Source: Bombyx mori | Lineage: Eukaryota; Arthropoda; Insecta; Lepidoptera; Bombycidae | DNA length: 64,000 bases | Assembly: GCF_030269925.1 (NCBI RefSeq) | Contig: NC_085110.1 | Coordinates: forward strand, 4,464,001-4,528,000 | Direction: 5' to 3' | Shown: one piece after another, positions 22,195 through 33,544 of the stretch | Position numbering within the stretch: the stretch's first letter is position 1 | How the letters are laid out: each line of letters starts with the position of its first letter | Translations under genes and position numbers: made by a program | Notes under the pieces: generated by a model | Told to the model about the DNA's origin: nothing | The model's database searches: none | What the model saw: only the letters and a program-made list of their open reading frames with translations

Positions 22195-23316
22195 TGACGC
22201 ATTTGACTTTTACTTCAGCACTAGGTTCAGATGATTTCATGAAAATGATATTTTATTTGCGTAATGATTTTGTGAAAATCGTGACTTTTCTGGCATCGTT
22301 TCAGCGCCACTGTTTCATTTCCTCCGGCAGCGGGATGCGATAATTGGTGAAGCTCTACATACAATGACGTTCAGTTTGTGCGTCGTTGCTGGTTCATAGA
22401 GTGAATGTCGAAACAGAAGTGACACTCGTGGAATCAGATGGCATTAAGGATTCTTCGTAAGTTTTCTTTATGAATATGTATATAGCATAAACGCTTCTCC
22501 ATTTAAAGTATATAATGTGGACATGATCCTTACGATCAATTTGAGATTTTGAAAAAATAAATAAATCGATCCCTTATTTTATTCATGCTTAAATTCATTG
22601 TGTTTTATAAACACCTTTAAAAGGTTTCCGGAGGTCCTATTTCGGAAACAGGCGATTTAACTCTTTTAAATGTGATACAGAAAGATTTATAAGCATGGTC
22701 TCTAGTGATAATATGGTAATGAGGATTTCGTTCGGGAATAAAATTAAATATATAAATTGCCCCTAAATCGTTCGTATTTATTTTTGATTGCCTTTTAACA
22801 GTGCTTCCCAACCTTTTTTTAATTTTCTTTCATTTATAACTATTTTATCCCTTCACTAATAACTCCATACCTGTTTCTAAAAAGTCTCATTTCTTTTAAG
22901 GTCTGTCGTTTGGTTGGTTACTATTATGTGAGTTATTAATTATAAAGTTAATTTAAACCACAACTAGTACATTAACTGTTTTAACTTAGTATTTCCGCTA
23001 TTATTAATATAATTTTCATGTGTCCCCAATGGACCTCGCGTGCCCACACCAGCACACGTATCACAGATTGGGAATTGCTGCCCCAAATGATAATCTTAAG
23101 ACCAAGCTGATTATAACTGGGTACTAGAGCTCCTAAGCATCACACCGTGAATGTCACAAACTACTTTTCAAAAAAACTGAACGTTTAAAATGTGCAGGCC
23201 ATAAAAATAATACAGTACTTTAAAAAAGTTTAGCACCTTATCTAAAAAGTTAAGTAGTCGTTCAAGGAGCTTATACAAACTCATAGTAATAAATGGTTAA
23301 ATTGCGCAAGTGATTA

Positions 23317-23640
23317 CTTTTTTTCTTACATATGCTGATAGCCTTGACAGGTTATATCAGCGTTACCCTAGCGTGTAGGTGAGCTCTCGGGGTTGAGCCG
23401 GAGGTGTTGCTAACACTGGTCCTAGCAACAGCAGTGCTTCGCAGAATCTACTACCGGATTGGAAACGCGACCCACTGAGAAAATCCGGTGAGAAACTCAG
23501 TGGGCTGTGTCTGTGGGTTAATTTACTCGCCGAGCCCTTCATCGCAAGCGACAGGCTTGGCAAGGACGGTGACCGGTGCTTGAGGTACCTAAAAGCACTG
23601 TTAATGAATCGGGAGGACTCGTAATGACGTGTTTAGGGCG
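23317..23640 (-). mobile_element. Family C repeat
   Basis: T-rich left end, TGATAGCCTTGACAGGTTAT, CGCAGAATCTACTACCGG, ACTCAGTGGGCTGTGTCTGT, then CGGGAGGACTCGTAATGACG at the 5' end. It is one of the longest copies and extends past the start of the 16383 copy. Confidence 0.85.
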
Positions 23641-23934
23641 ACGTTGACTGTTTACCATTCAGTCCACAGGATAGGGTAAGTAATTTCCGGCGGCCACGAC
23701 AAGAAGGTTTTCGTGTCGTGCCGATTTCTCAAAGTGGCGCATTGAGGCCGACTGTATTTACTTACTGATTGATTCAAAGTTCAGGCCATCATGGAGATAA
23801 GCATTCCTTAAGAACCACGATACTCCTACGGCTATCTTGCAAGTGATTACAACAGTCACTGAAGCCATATGAAAATTCTACATTCAAAATTGAGGCAGTA
23901 AAACTAGTCGAGTTCTATTTTATTAAATATTCTA

Positions 23935-24400
23935 TGACAGAGCGACATGCAGTTAGCGGTGCGTCGCTAAGCGCACCGCAAACATGTGCGGGCGGTCGCG
24001 CGCGGAGACGGGGCATCGCTCTACTCACGGCGCGGTGCTAAATGGTTGGAACTATGCCACACGGGTCAAATTAAACATTTTTTTTTGTTCGTAAAAACAT
24101 TATAATTCTATTTTTGTATGATTGGGAGCTAGATGATCTTGCACGCTTACTGTCTTCCCGGTATACGATTGATACCTTTTGAAGTGAAACTTCTTTAGAA
24201 TCGTTGTGTTTTCAAACTCGATGAAATGAACTGAAACGAAACGAAAAAATAAGTGTGCCGCGATTGGCTTGCCGAAGCGGCTCTGAGCGGCGCCGACAAA
24301 TCACGAAGCGCTCCACACGGTCTCGCGTCCCCGACTAGTTCAGTGTGTTTTTGACGTCGTGATGTCGTGGCTCTCGGAGCGCCCTGAGATACTTTTATTT
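23935..24400. other. GC-rich segment with a small perfect hairpin
   Basis: CpG-rich compared with its flanks. GCGGTGCG (23956-23963) and CGCACCGC (23972-23979) form a perfect stem. Further right are GCGATTGGC (a reverse CCAAT) and GTTCAGTGTG. No coding match was recognised. It may be regulatory or an unidentified old repeat. Confidence 0.3.
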
Positions 24401-25434
24401 CTATTTAGTTTGTTATCAACAGATGTCACTGCACGTAAATTCAACAATTCCTGAATCGCGGTGACGATATGTTACACAGTTGATAGACGTTCTCGTATTT
24501 CTCTTGCTAAATCCTACTTACCTGGTGTAGGAATACCGTGATCATACAGGCGGTTCCCTCAGGGTGAGGCTGCTCCATTGCGATTATTCTTATTTTTTAA
24601 AAGTTTCACTTCTACCGTGTGTGACTTGCACACACACACATATTTCTTTTTATTTCTCCACCATTCTTAACAGTAGTAGTCTTTACCTATATTTCTTCAT
24701 TCATTACTAACTTGGAAACCGGTAGTACTTACGATCATTCTGTTCATATCAGCCTTAAAGCAAACACGTATTATGTTCTTATTTATATGATGTGATTTGA
24801 TTGCAATTATCCTCGTCTGGTAGTTTATGCAACAAAATGAATATGTTTCATTGAAACTAAGAGGCAAATCTATATATATGTATTAGCTACTTATATCGGG
24901 TGGCTATTTTTATATTTAAAGACTGTGAATTATGTTTTTTCTTTTTATATTTATTAATGTTTTAAAATACACAATTGCACTTAGAGGCTTGAACATTTGT
25001 GGTATAAGGTCATCCAATTTTACTACTTCCAAACGACGTTCATGTGAAACTAAAACTGACGACAGTGATTACAGGGAATTTAATAAAATTTATACACATA
25101 TGTATATGTATATGTACTAACAACGTAACCCTTCAGAATTGTGAATATGACATAGGTATACTATATGTGTATGTAAAAATTATAAGATCTACGAGAAACG
25201 TAATAAACTATTTCCTGATAGAAGTTTTTATTAAGTCCCTTTTAGTGTGAGAAATAAATAATGCAATACTCGTAAACATATTTATTTTTATTTACTCTAT
25301 AGATGCATCTTGTATTGATCTCAAAACCACTATGGAATAATAAACAATCATGTGATATTCTGTATTTTATTTCAACGAATTATCTGATGATATAGAGAGC
25401 AGTTATGAACAGGAGGACGGCTGGTAATTGAGAA

Positions 25435-25500
25435 TTTGACCTCATGTCTCAAGGTGGGTGGCTGTATTCAAGTTTGTGTCCCACTACTCACTAACTACAA
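25435..25500 (+). mobile_element. Short old Bm1 fragment
   Basis: TTGACCTCATGTCTCAAGGTGGGTGGC resembles the Bm1 block AACTTATATCTCAAGGTGGGTGGC. The rest is too diverged to be sure. Confidence 0.35.
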
Positions 25501-25587
25501 TACTTGTGGAGTAATCCGCCTTTCATGCTAAAAATATTAGAATTACCTATTTAGAGATTTTCGGGCATGGTTATCCAATCCAAAAAT

Positions 25588-25840
25588 GATTTTTTTTTGT
25601 TGCTTTTGTGAGTCGGCGAGCTCACAGCCCACTTGTTGTTAAGCGGTTACTGGAGCCCATAGAAATCTACAACGTAAATGCGCCACCCACCCTGATATAT
25701 AAGTTCTAAGGTCTCAGTATAATTACAACGGCTGCCCCGCCCTTCAGACCGAAACGCATTACTGCTTCACGGCAGAAATAGGCAGGGTGGTGGTACCTAC
25801 CCGTGCGGACTCACAAGAGGTCCTACCACCAGTAATTAAA
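25588..25840 (-). mobile_element. Bm1 SINE, 5'-truncated
   Basis: Poly(T), TTGTGAGTCGGCGAGCTCAC and all internal blocks through AAGAGGTCCTACCACCAG. Confidence 0.92.
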
Positions 25841-27403
25841 TGTGAAAGTGTGTTTGTTTTTGCTTCTTTCACATTGAAGCGAAACAATGGATTGAGATGA
25901 TTTTAAAGTGATAGTATTAGGTCAAGTCAATGACATGACTACCATTTATCTCGAAAAAAAATCTAATTCTCACGGAAAACTACACCAACAGATTTCCTTG
26001 ACCACGTGAGCGAAGCCACAGGTGACAGTCGGTAATTTTTGGGGCTGAAAATTTGTTCAATAAAACCTTACGCGCTTATAAGCAAAACATGATTTTATTA
26101 ATACATTTCAGAGATAAAACATTACTGTTTTTTTTAAATACAATACTAACAAATCAAGCTTCCGGTATCACCTGCAGAGGCGTAGATTAATTAAAACATT
26201 ACGTAACGAGAGTTCATTGGAAAAAGCTCCAATGGATTTGTCTGAAAATCGCGTTGAACTAAGAGATCACGCAATTGTTATTGAAAGTGATTGAAAGTTA
26301 AATAATAAACAAAATGCCAATTAAAACTAAACTCTCGCGTGTTGAGATTCGATCTGCTTAACATCATAATTTGTGTATTCTGCGTCATACTCTTTAACGT
26401 GGATAGACTAACCAGTTTTGGAGATACGGTATCAATGTTGCTATGCGTAAAGATTTACAATAGAATAAATTAATATAGAAAAGAAAAAAGGTTTTATTTA
26501 TGTTCTATTTAGTGCTCTGAAGTCTTAAACGCGCTATTTTCAAAATTAAAATTGGAATACAGTGAATCTAAATTTTATAAGGACGAGCAATGTGTATAAG
26601 GAGGAGGTACTGCAAATTTTTGTGCTTAACAAACAAGTGTCATAAATATTAAACATAAAATACTTGATGATTTATAATATCTATTAAATTTTATACAACG
26701 AAAGATCAGTGGCGACTATAATTCTCGATGTGACAAATGCTTTGACATTTCAAAGCTTCACGTCACCTCGCCTCCTTAGCTTATAGCCGAAATAATAAGC
26801 TCTAGCAGTAATTAATGGTAATGTTTATGTCAGACCGCACATTTCACGGTAAGTCTGGCACAGAAAAGTTCAACAGAGTTCATTCTTGTATCGTAAACAT
26901 TTCGTTCGAAAAAAAAAAGTGTTACATTTCACAATGAGTTCGAATCTTATTACTACTAACAACGCCAACATGCGGTATCATAAACAAATCAACTTCATCG
27001 ACTTGGCGGAGATGTAGTTGAATCTCGAAATTCATGTTCGTACCAATTATTTGTACACGGATGTGTTTTCCCAATTAAATGATGGGCAATAGGGCTGGCG
27101 ATATTTTTAATTTAAAACGTACAAATTATCCGCAAAACATTTTTTTTTTAAATGAAAAAAAAATCCGAAATGGTGACGTAATGACAGTCACTCACATGAA
27201 TTAAAAAAAAAATTGTAACACTTTTAAAACAACGTAGACTGTTTCGATGTAATGGATGTCAAAATAAGTCATTACTGCCCACGATTTTTTTTTAAATTTA
27301 AGCTGTTCACCCAAATTAGAAAACCAGCCACTAATAAAATTAAATGAATCGATATTAATCTCAATACAATACAATCAATTAAGACGGTACGTGCATAAAT
27401 ATA

Positions 27404-27777
27404 TGACGGCGTTAACGATATTTATGTTATATAGCACGTGCAATAGGAGTGACTCACACAAGCCAGGCGCGCCGGCCGTGTCGTTCCACTCGTAAACAAC
27501 AGCTGCAACAGAAGTGACTCATAAGCCAGCTGCGCCGGCTAGTATAAAAAGGCGGAACGTGCCTTGAAATGAACATTCGTTGGACTGCGCTTGCCTGGTG
27601 CACTTACTATATCCTCGTTACGTTGTGTGATTCAGTGACTGTTGTACGTACTGGTTAAAGTTGGACAAGTGTTAAAGTGAATTGTTAAGATAACATATTG
27701 TTGATTAAATCAGGAATCAAATAGTGACATCGTTTTACTTGGTGTTCAACAAGATAATATCTACCCTCAAGCTTACA
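27404..27777 (+). repeat. 5' LTR
   Basis: TG...CA-bounded LTR. TATAAAAA lies at 27543-27550, with a CATTCG initiator-like site about 32 bp later, a plausible start for the element's RNA. Two imperfect copies of a roughly 34-bp unit (from about 27441 and 27508) each contain TGACTCA, the AP-1 core, at 27450-27456 and 27515-27521. The family of the primer-binding site that follows (TCAGAAGTGAGATC) is uncertain. Confidence 0.92.
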
Positions 27778-27826
27778 TCAGAAGTGAGATCAGGACTCTA
27801 CTCTCACTGGCGTGACGTGTTTGAAC

Positions 27827-28097
27827 ATGTTCGAAGTACAGCAAAAAAAAACATGATGCAGATCAGAATACTAGTAGTGGTACGCCACAAGAGCGTGAAT
27901 GCAGCATACGTAAGTCGTGTAATAACGTCTCTGTTACCTCGATGGAAGATCTGAGCCACGAAGAAATCGTCACATCTTACGTTCTGGCTCATGTTGCCCA
28001 GTTTGACTGTCGACTTCATCACATGGCATTTACTAACGGAAATACAACACGTAACAAGCTATTGCAAGAAATTAAGGCAAGTGCAAATCTCAAGTGA
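27827..28097 (+). pseudogene. Gag-like N-terminal fragment of the LTR element (frameshifted)
   Basis: An ATG at 27827, about 50 bp after the 5' LTR, opens a reading frame that breaks after nine codons in a run of nine A's. A one-base shift there gives a frame that stays open to a TGA at 28095. The position just after the leader fits the start of gag, but no gag domain is recognisable and the product is short. It could instead be an unrelated leader ORF. Confidence 0.45.
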
Positions 28098-28350
28098 AAC
28101 TTCGATCGCAATAATGGATCTGTCATGACGAGTGGGTAGTTCCGACACGAATCGTTTTTAAGCCAATGACTACTGCTAGAGTTACATGGCACTAGTACAG
28201 TAAACCAGGACATGAGACTGTGAATTGTCGCTGAAATTTTAGAATCTACTCGATTCAATACCAATAAAACTACACGTTCGATGACTTCGGGCTCCAGCAA
28301 GCAAGCAAACAAGAAAGCAAGCAAGTTTCCGTGGGGAAGAAAAATTGACA

Positions 28351-28628
28351 CATCTGAAGTCGTCGTGACCTGTAAGATAAGACGTCCGGTGCGTTCGTGT
28401 CTGGCGATGCGGCGGTGTTCGGGTTCCGCTGGCGGATGCAGGTTTTTCCGGTGAAGTGCGTGCTTGTGCGTGCTTGACAAGTGTTTGCGGTTGGCTTCCT
28501 CAGTGTGGGAGTAACATCGTGTAAGAGAGGTGGAACCCGTAAAATTGTAGTTTGCGTGGTGGCTGGTAAGATTTGTTGCGGTAAGAAGTTTGCATGGTGG
28601 TAAAATGTCTTGTGAGTCTGCACAGGTA
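28351..28628 (+). mobile_element. Bm1 SINE, 5' half (split by insertion)
   Basis: Begins with the Bm1 tRNA-like head (GTCGTCGTGACC...AAGATAAGACGTCCGG) and runs through the AATTGTAGTTTGCGTGG region to GAGTCTGCACAGGTAG. It resumes at 28927 after a LINE fragment. It is nested inside the LTR element, and is therefore younger than the element's family but older than the LINE piece. Confidence 0.8.
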
Positions 28629-28926
28629 GCCGGAGGTGAGACTTCCGCGGTCGCGGCCCACCCAGTCCGCGAGAACCGGGAGATCGCCTCGACGGTACGG
28701 AGGCCGGCTGACGGGTCCGCCAAACGACGAGACCACGCCTCCAGCACGGACTGCCGATATTGGAGCCCCCACGCTCCGGCTGCACTTGCGCTAGGGCGCG
28801 CCGCCTCGTAGGAGACTGTGAGGTATCATTGAATAACTGCGATCGCGCGCTGCCGGCGTCGCAGCGCGGCGACGTTCTCGTGGGTAAGGACGTGGCACAA
28901 GACGGGTGCTCCGTATAGTGCCATCG
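28629..28926 (-). mobile_element. R1-clade-like LINE fragment inside Bm1
   Basis: A GC-rich (about 65%) 298-bp piece. On the minus strand it encodes SMALYGAPVLCHVL followed by ALRRRQRAIAV, resembling the region after the reverse transcriptase in R1-clade LINE ORF2 proteins. It interrupts Bm1 at GCAC(A/G)GGTA, which is present in similar form on both sides and may be the target duplication. No poly(A) tail is seen. Confidence 0.6.
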
Positions 28927-29125
28927 ACCGCACGGGTACCATCACCCTGCCTATTTCTGCCGTGAAGCGGTGGTGTATTTCGGTTTGAAGGGTGGGGCAG
29001 CGGTTGTAACTATGCTGAGACCTTAGAACTTCTATCTCAAGGTGTGTGGTGCGTTTGCGCTGTGGATGTCTATGGGTTCCAGTAACCACTTAGCACAAGG
29101 TGGGCTGTGAGCTCGTCCACACATT
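28927..29125 (+). mobile_element. Bm1 SINE, 3' half (split by insertion)
   Basis: Continues Bm1 from CGCACGGGTACC through GTGAAGCGGTGGTGTATTTCGG, the ACCTTAGAACTT block and the GGTGGGCTGTGAGCTCGTCC end. The usual CTAAGCAATAAAA tail is lost, and integrase-like coding sequence of the host LTR element resumes directly. Confidence 0.85.
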
Positions 29126-29127
29126 AA

Positions 29128-29475
29128 TACGAAGAGCATAATCAAACGAAATTAGATACGAAGTTTAAAGGGCCGTTTAAAGTAGTTGAAGTATTGGATG
29201 GTGTCGATTTAATTTTGACTCTCACACATTCGCTTAAGGCTCGAGCTACTACTTGCCTCACAAAAATACAGCCTGCAAAACCTGAACAACCTCCTCATCC
29301 GTGGGCGCCCGGCTCTCGCCTGCAAGTCGGCTGTTACGTGTGCGGTGATGCGAGCCATGTAGCTTCTGGGTGTTCCATGCGCTACAAGAAGAAAAACGAC
29401 ACTGCTCCAGGTGCTGTGGCAGGTCCAACCAGAGACGTCAACGTGTGTTCCAGAGCTTCAGTGTGTTACAGATAA
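29128..29475 (+). pseudogene. Integrase C-terminal (GPF) fragment joined to a zinc-knuckle fragment
   Basis: Immediately after the nested Bm1, an open frame carries KFKGPFKVVEVLDG, the GPY/F module typical of Ty3/gypsy integrase C-termini. About 35 codons later it has CYVCGDASHVASGC, a CX2CX4HX4C zinc knuckle normally found in gag. Having both in this order, in one frame that ends at 29475, is abnormal. Gag lies upstream of integrase in intact elements, so the interior has been rearranged or assembled by template switching. Confidence 0.6.
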
Positions 29476-29599
29476 GTGGTTTTGGCTTCCCCTTTATGTT
29501 CCATTCAGGGTCAGAATGTAGTCTTATAAAACAAAGTCATAGTAATTTATTCAATGGTAAGCGGTTTCATGAACAAGTCACTCTTTGATCTGAAAGTAA

Positions 29600-30173
29600 C
29601 TTAGACCAATCATGATGGCAAGAGCACTTAGGGGATATTCAACTCGCCCTTAATAGTGCACGTTGTCGAGTAACAGGGTTTACTTCAATAGAATAGACGT
29701 TTGCCGTTCAGGGTAGTTCACTTGAAATATCTAAAGTTTCAACAGAGTGATAATCCCTCTAGATTAGATCTCGATTTAGCACGGTCGGAGACCGGCGAAA
29801 ACATAAAAAAGGGCACAAACAGAAGCTTGGTTTAGTCGAGGCAAAGCTAAAGTCAAACTCTTTTCCGCTGGGGATTTTGTTTTCGTAAGTTGACCGAAAA
29901 TGTAAAGGTCCCTTCAACATTACTGCAGTTTTGGAAAACGATAGGTATAAATTGAGACATGTAAATAGTTCTAATAGAGTGTACAAATTTCCCCATGAAA
30001 ACTTACGTGAAACACCTCGAGGCCCGTCAGGCCTACTGGAAATTTCTGAAAATTATAGTGACGATGACGTGACGGCGTACACAGATGGGTTAATTAATCT
30101 TGTTCATGAAACTGATCTTAATGATGACGACTCTATCACTGACAATAGAAGCGACATTTTTGTCCGCAAATAG
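29600..30173 (+). pseudogene. Integrase core end and C-terminus, broken frames
   Basis: The peptide HLGDIQLALNSARCRVTGFT near 29617-29680 resembles the end of a retroelement integrase core. It is followed by stops and frame changes. From about 29905 a frame reads KGPFNITAVLENDRYKLRHV, a second GPF module, then a charged tail that stays open to TAG at 30171. At least two frame breaks separate the pieces. This is a decayed integrase with no complete catalytic triad visible. Confidence 0.6.
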
Positions 30174-30344
30174 CGATACAGCAAACATAGTCTGTGGGTA
30201 GTGATACAATGTCTGTAAGCTCAGGCACCTCAGGTGCAGGTGTTGGAAATGTAGAAAACGATGGTCGGTCTCGCACTATTTCTGAAGAAATTCCGTATAA
30301 ATGTTCTGGTTTAAGAAATGTTTTAACAAACGCTACCGTACACG

Positions 30345-30348
30345 CAGA

Positions 30349-30379
<31 letters not shown>

Positions 30380-30460
30380 GAGAATTGTATGTGGCTAGAG
30401 AGATGTTAATCCGGACTAGCAAAAAAAAAAGAGGAAAAAAAAAAAGAAAGTGTGAAGTCA
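30345..30460 (+). repeat. A-rich low-complexity tract
   Basis: Runs of A broken by single G's within the LTR element, downstream of the integrase remnant. It resembles a poly(A) of an inserted RNA or a slipped purine tract. It is too far (about 400 bp) from the 3' LTR to be the normal polypurine tract. Confidence 0.7.
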
Positions 30461-30857
30461 TTGAAGGGTCTGTCCGGTCCAATGGCTTGGCTATAGGGAT
30501 TTTCATCCAGATTAGCCACAACAATTAGCTACAGGGATTGCGATTCGGTCTAGCATTATCCGGTCCAGTTCGAAAAACTGAAGGGATAACAATTCCGGTC
30601 TAAGTTAAAAGGGACATACTTACATACCTGAAGAGTTTTAAATGAACTGGCCCAGGTATGTAAGCAGTCTGAAGGTTATTTATAGCCAGTATAGGATTTT
30701 CTGAAGAATTATGCGAACCGAACCGTACTAGATTGTTAATATCATAGACCACGTTTTAAGTTGCATCCGTTAATGTCAGGATGAACGAACACGTTTGTTG
30801 TTCACAGACATACCATAAGAATGCGCGCACGAGGACGAGCGCACGTCAGTATGGCCG

Positions 30858-31231
30858 TGACGGCGTTAACGATATTTATGTTATATAGCACGTGCAATAG
30901 GAGTGACTCACACAAGCCAGGCGCGCCGGCCGTGTCGTTCCACTCGTAAACAACAGCTGCAACAGAAGTGACTCATAAGCCAGCTGCGCCGGCTAGTATA
31001 AAAAGGCGGAACGTGCCTTGAAATGAACATTCGTTGGACTGCGCTTGCCTGGTGCACTTACTATATCCTCGTTACGTTGTGTGATTCAGTGACTGTTGTA
31101 CGTACTGGTTAAAGTTGGACAAGTGTTAAAGTGAATTGTTAAGATAACATATTGTTGATTAAATCAGGAATCAAATAGTGACATCGTTTTACTTGGTGTT
31201 CAACAAGATAATATCTACCCTCAAGCTTACA
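30858..31231 (+). repeat. 3' LTR
   Basis: Appears base-for-base the same as the 5' LTR by eye. TGACTCA occurs at 30904-30910 and 30969-30975, and the TATA box region is repeated. It is followed directly by the TATA target duplication at 31232-31235. Transcripts starting here would run on the plus strand, out of the element into the intron. Confidence 0.92.
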
Positions 31232-31769
31232 TATATTTATTACAAACATCAAATATATTTATTTGTAATTATTTTGAAAATTTGTGTGTGTGTGTTGCTC
31301 TTGTGATTTTTATTTTGTTTAACGTGTTTAAATAATAGGTATTTGATTGCAACTAAATTAATATTGCCTCAAAATTGCTATTGTCTTCTACTACAAATAA
31401 TACAACCAATTTGTATTAATTTAATAACTTAAAACCAATAATGAATTTATTCATAAATTTAATTGGCATACGTTCTTTTTTTTTAATACTCTGTCTTTAA
31501 TACTTATAAAATACTTTGTTTCTTTTCCTATTCCGGATAAAATAGCGCAACAAATAGCTTGATATCCGCACATCCCTAATAGTGGTGAATCGTATCTATC
31601 AAGTTATATAGTCGTCATTGACTGAACCGGAATCCGAGTGTTGTGATTGTACTAACAGTTACAAAAACGGATATTACCTCTTCTATAGTCGTTTCATTAA
31701 GGAACAGTAATTTTTTTGTTGTATTAAAAAGCTTAATTTTCATAATGGTATATAGGTTTTCATATCTAT

Positions 31770-31885
31770 AGGTAGACTCACGATCCGTCTGTTTGGAGTC
31801 CTTAAGTACCACAATGTAAATACCATTACTGCTTCGTGGCAGACACAGACAGGTTGGAAGACCACGACATGTGAGCTCAAAATTC
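31770..31885 (-). mobile_element. Old Bm1 SINE remnant
   Basis: AGACTCACGATCCGTCTG, AATGTAAATACC, ATTACTGCTTCGTGGCAGAC and GACAGGTTGGAAGACC follow the Bm1 reverse complement with a central deletion. Confidence 0.5.
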
Positions 31886-31903
31886 TGCTTACTACTATTA
31901 TTA

Positions 31904-32128
31904 TGGGTGGACGAACTAACAGCCCACCTGGTGTTAAGTGGTTACTGAAGCCTATAGACATCTACGACGTAAATGTGCCACCCACCTTGAGATATAAGTT
32001 CTAAGGTCTCAAGTATAGTTACAACGGCTGCTCCGCCCTTCAAACCGAAACGCATTACTGCTTCACGGCAGAAATAGGCAGGGTGGTGGTACCTATCCGC
32101 GCGGACTCACAAGAGGTCCTACCACAAT
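31904..32128 (-). mobile_element. Bm1 SINE, 5'-truncated
   Basis: GGGTGGACGAACTAACAGCC through CACTTAC-type blocks to CAAGAGGTCCTACCACA. It is near consensus. Confidence 0.92.
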
Positions 32129-32154
32129 TAAAAAATTAAATTATTACAATACTC

Positions 32155-32225
32155 TTTGGTCTGTGGTTCTTGTGACCTGGTGTCTTGTTAATACCAAGTA
32201 GCCCGTGAACTCTTCTACTCGTCAA
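32155..32225 (+). mobile_element. Possible old Bm1 3' fragment
   Basis: TGACCTGGTGTCTTGTTAATACC, then AGTAGCCCGTGAACTCTTCT weakly resembles the Bm1 end with CACTTAACACCAGGTGGGCT and GTGAGCTCGTCC. Confidence 0.3.
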
Positions 32226-32674
32226 GAACAAGAAGATGTATTTATTGAGCTATTTAGAACGATAGTAATCACAGCAAGTGAGTGTTGATGATTAGTGCAT
32301 AGCAGTTACCTTTTCGCTTTAGCATAATAATTGTGCATATCAAAATTAAATACGAGAAATGTTTGTAATTAAATCGTGTGATAATAACTTACTTTCCGGT
32401 AATTATCACATTTTGCCGCTCAAATTATTTTTTTCAAACAATCATCTGTTCTTGAAAGAGAATCTCTCTTAATAGCACGAAGATTTTAAAAAAGTTTCTG
32501 TGAAAAATATTTCTAAATGTAAAAAAAAGAAAACATTTCACAACTAAACATTTTTTTCAGGTATTGTTCTTAGTTTTGTGTTTAACTAGACAAAGCTATA
32601 CACCCGGTGCTTTCTTATATGTGAAGTATAACGTGGTTAGGCTATGACCTCTATATGAGTCCTAAGAGACTGTT

Positions 32675-33010
32675 CTTTTTTTTTACAATTATATGTCAGG
32701 ACTGACTTCAATGATTAACACGACAACCCACCTGATAAGGAGGCAAAAAGATTTACTCCCTGAACCGGATTGCACATCAGCCACGAGTGAGGTCCTATAT
32801 ACATTCTGATCATTGACCAAAGCCATAGTACTCAGGCTTGTCGAACTAATCGAAGAGTAATCGAAACAGCTGTCATTGAGTTAATAGGCCTATTGCGGAG
32901 GAGGTGATACCAACCCTCAGCTGAGCCTTAGAGTTTTCCTATCCGTCCTGGTAAATCTGCAAAAGCTTCTTTAGGGACCCAGGTCGAGAAAGAGCACCAT
33001 CAAAGTCTCA
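32675..33010. other. Unassigned old repeat-like stretch
   Basis: ACAACCCACCTGATAAGGAG and TATCCGTCCTGGTAAATCTG recall LINE 3' UTR text, the latter resembling CCACCTGTCCTGGTGAAACT in the long family C copy near 49990. No firm match. Confidence 0.3.
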
Positions 33011-33544
33011 AATCCAAAAAAAAAACAATGTATAATACATATAAAATATATTACAATTGCGATTTCACTGAGCTTACATCTATCCACAGTCTATCCACCC
33101 GATTAATAAAAATAATTTTTGCGTTGTAGGAAATGGTATCATAAAATAAGAAAACGATTTAAAAAAACAATATTCAATATTAGCACGAGTCTTCCGCTTA
33201 ACAAAATAATGTATTCAGTAACTGAATGTGAAGTAAATAAATTAATTGCATCGTAAATCATTCGAGATGTTGAATCAAAGTCAACTATCCATTAACGAGA
33301 TACTATTTTGTCAGAATATAATGGAATTATAATAAAACCTAAACATGTCAAATGTAACGACATGATTTCTTTTTTAAATTACAACATTCGAATAGCAGAT
33401 AGATATTTTCGACGAGTTTTACGGTTAAAAATCGCGATAAATAGAGGATACAAAATTTTGACAAATACAAGAGTTGACATGAAGGAGATTTGCGAGAACG
33501 GGATAGAGAATCCCCACTCAAACACACAGGAGAAGTGTAACGTT

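Larger units (their letters stand above)
27404..31231 (+). mobile_element. Young Ty3/gypsy-type LTR retrotransposon, internally degraded
   Basis: Two 374-bp LTRs that read as identical (27404-27777 and 30858-31231) begin TGACGG and end TTACA. They flank a 3.08-kb interior. The 4-bp target duplication TATA is present on both sides (27400-27403 and 31232-31235). The interior holds a frameshifted gag-like piece, integrase fragments with GPF motifs, a zinc knuckle and a nested Bm1/LINE insertion. Reverse transcriptase, RNase H and protease are not recognisable, so this copy cannot mobilise itself. Identical LTRs imply a recent insertion. It sits in Wnt6 intron 1, antisense to the gene. No clear polypurine tract precedes the 3' LTR. 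Confidence 0.9.

Noticed and set aside
28019..28747. 242-codon minus-strand ORF, longest in the window
   Set aside because: It runs antisense through the LTR element, Bm1 and a LINE piece and matches no family; it is open by chance in GC-rich repeat sequence.
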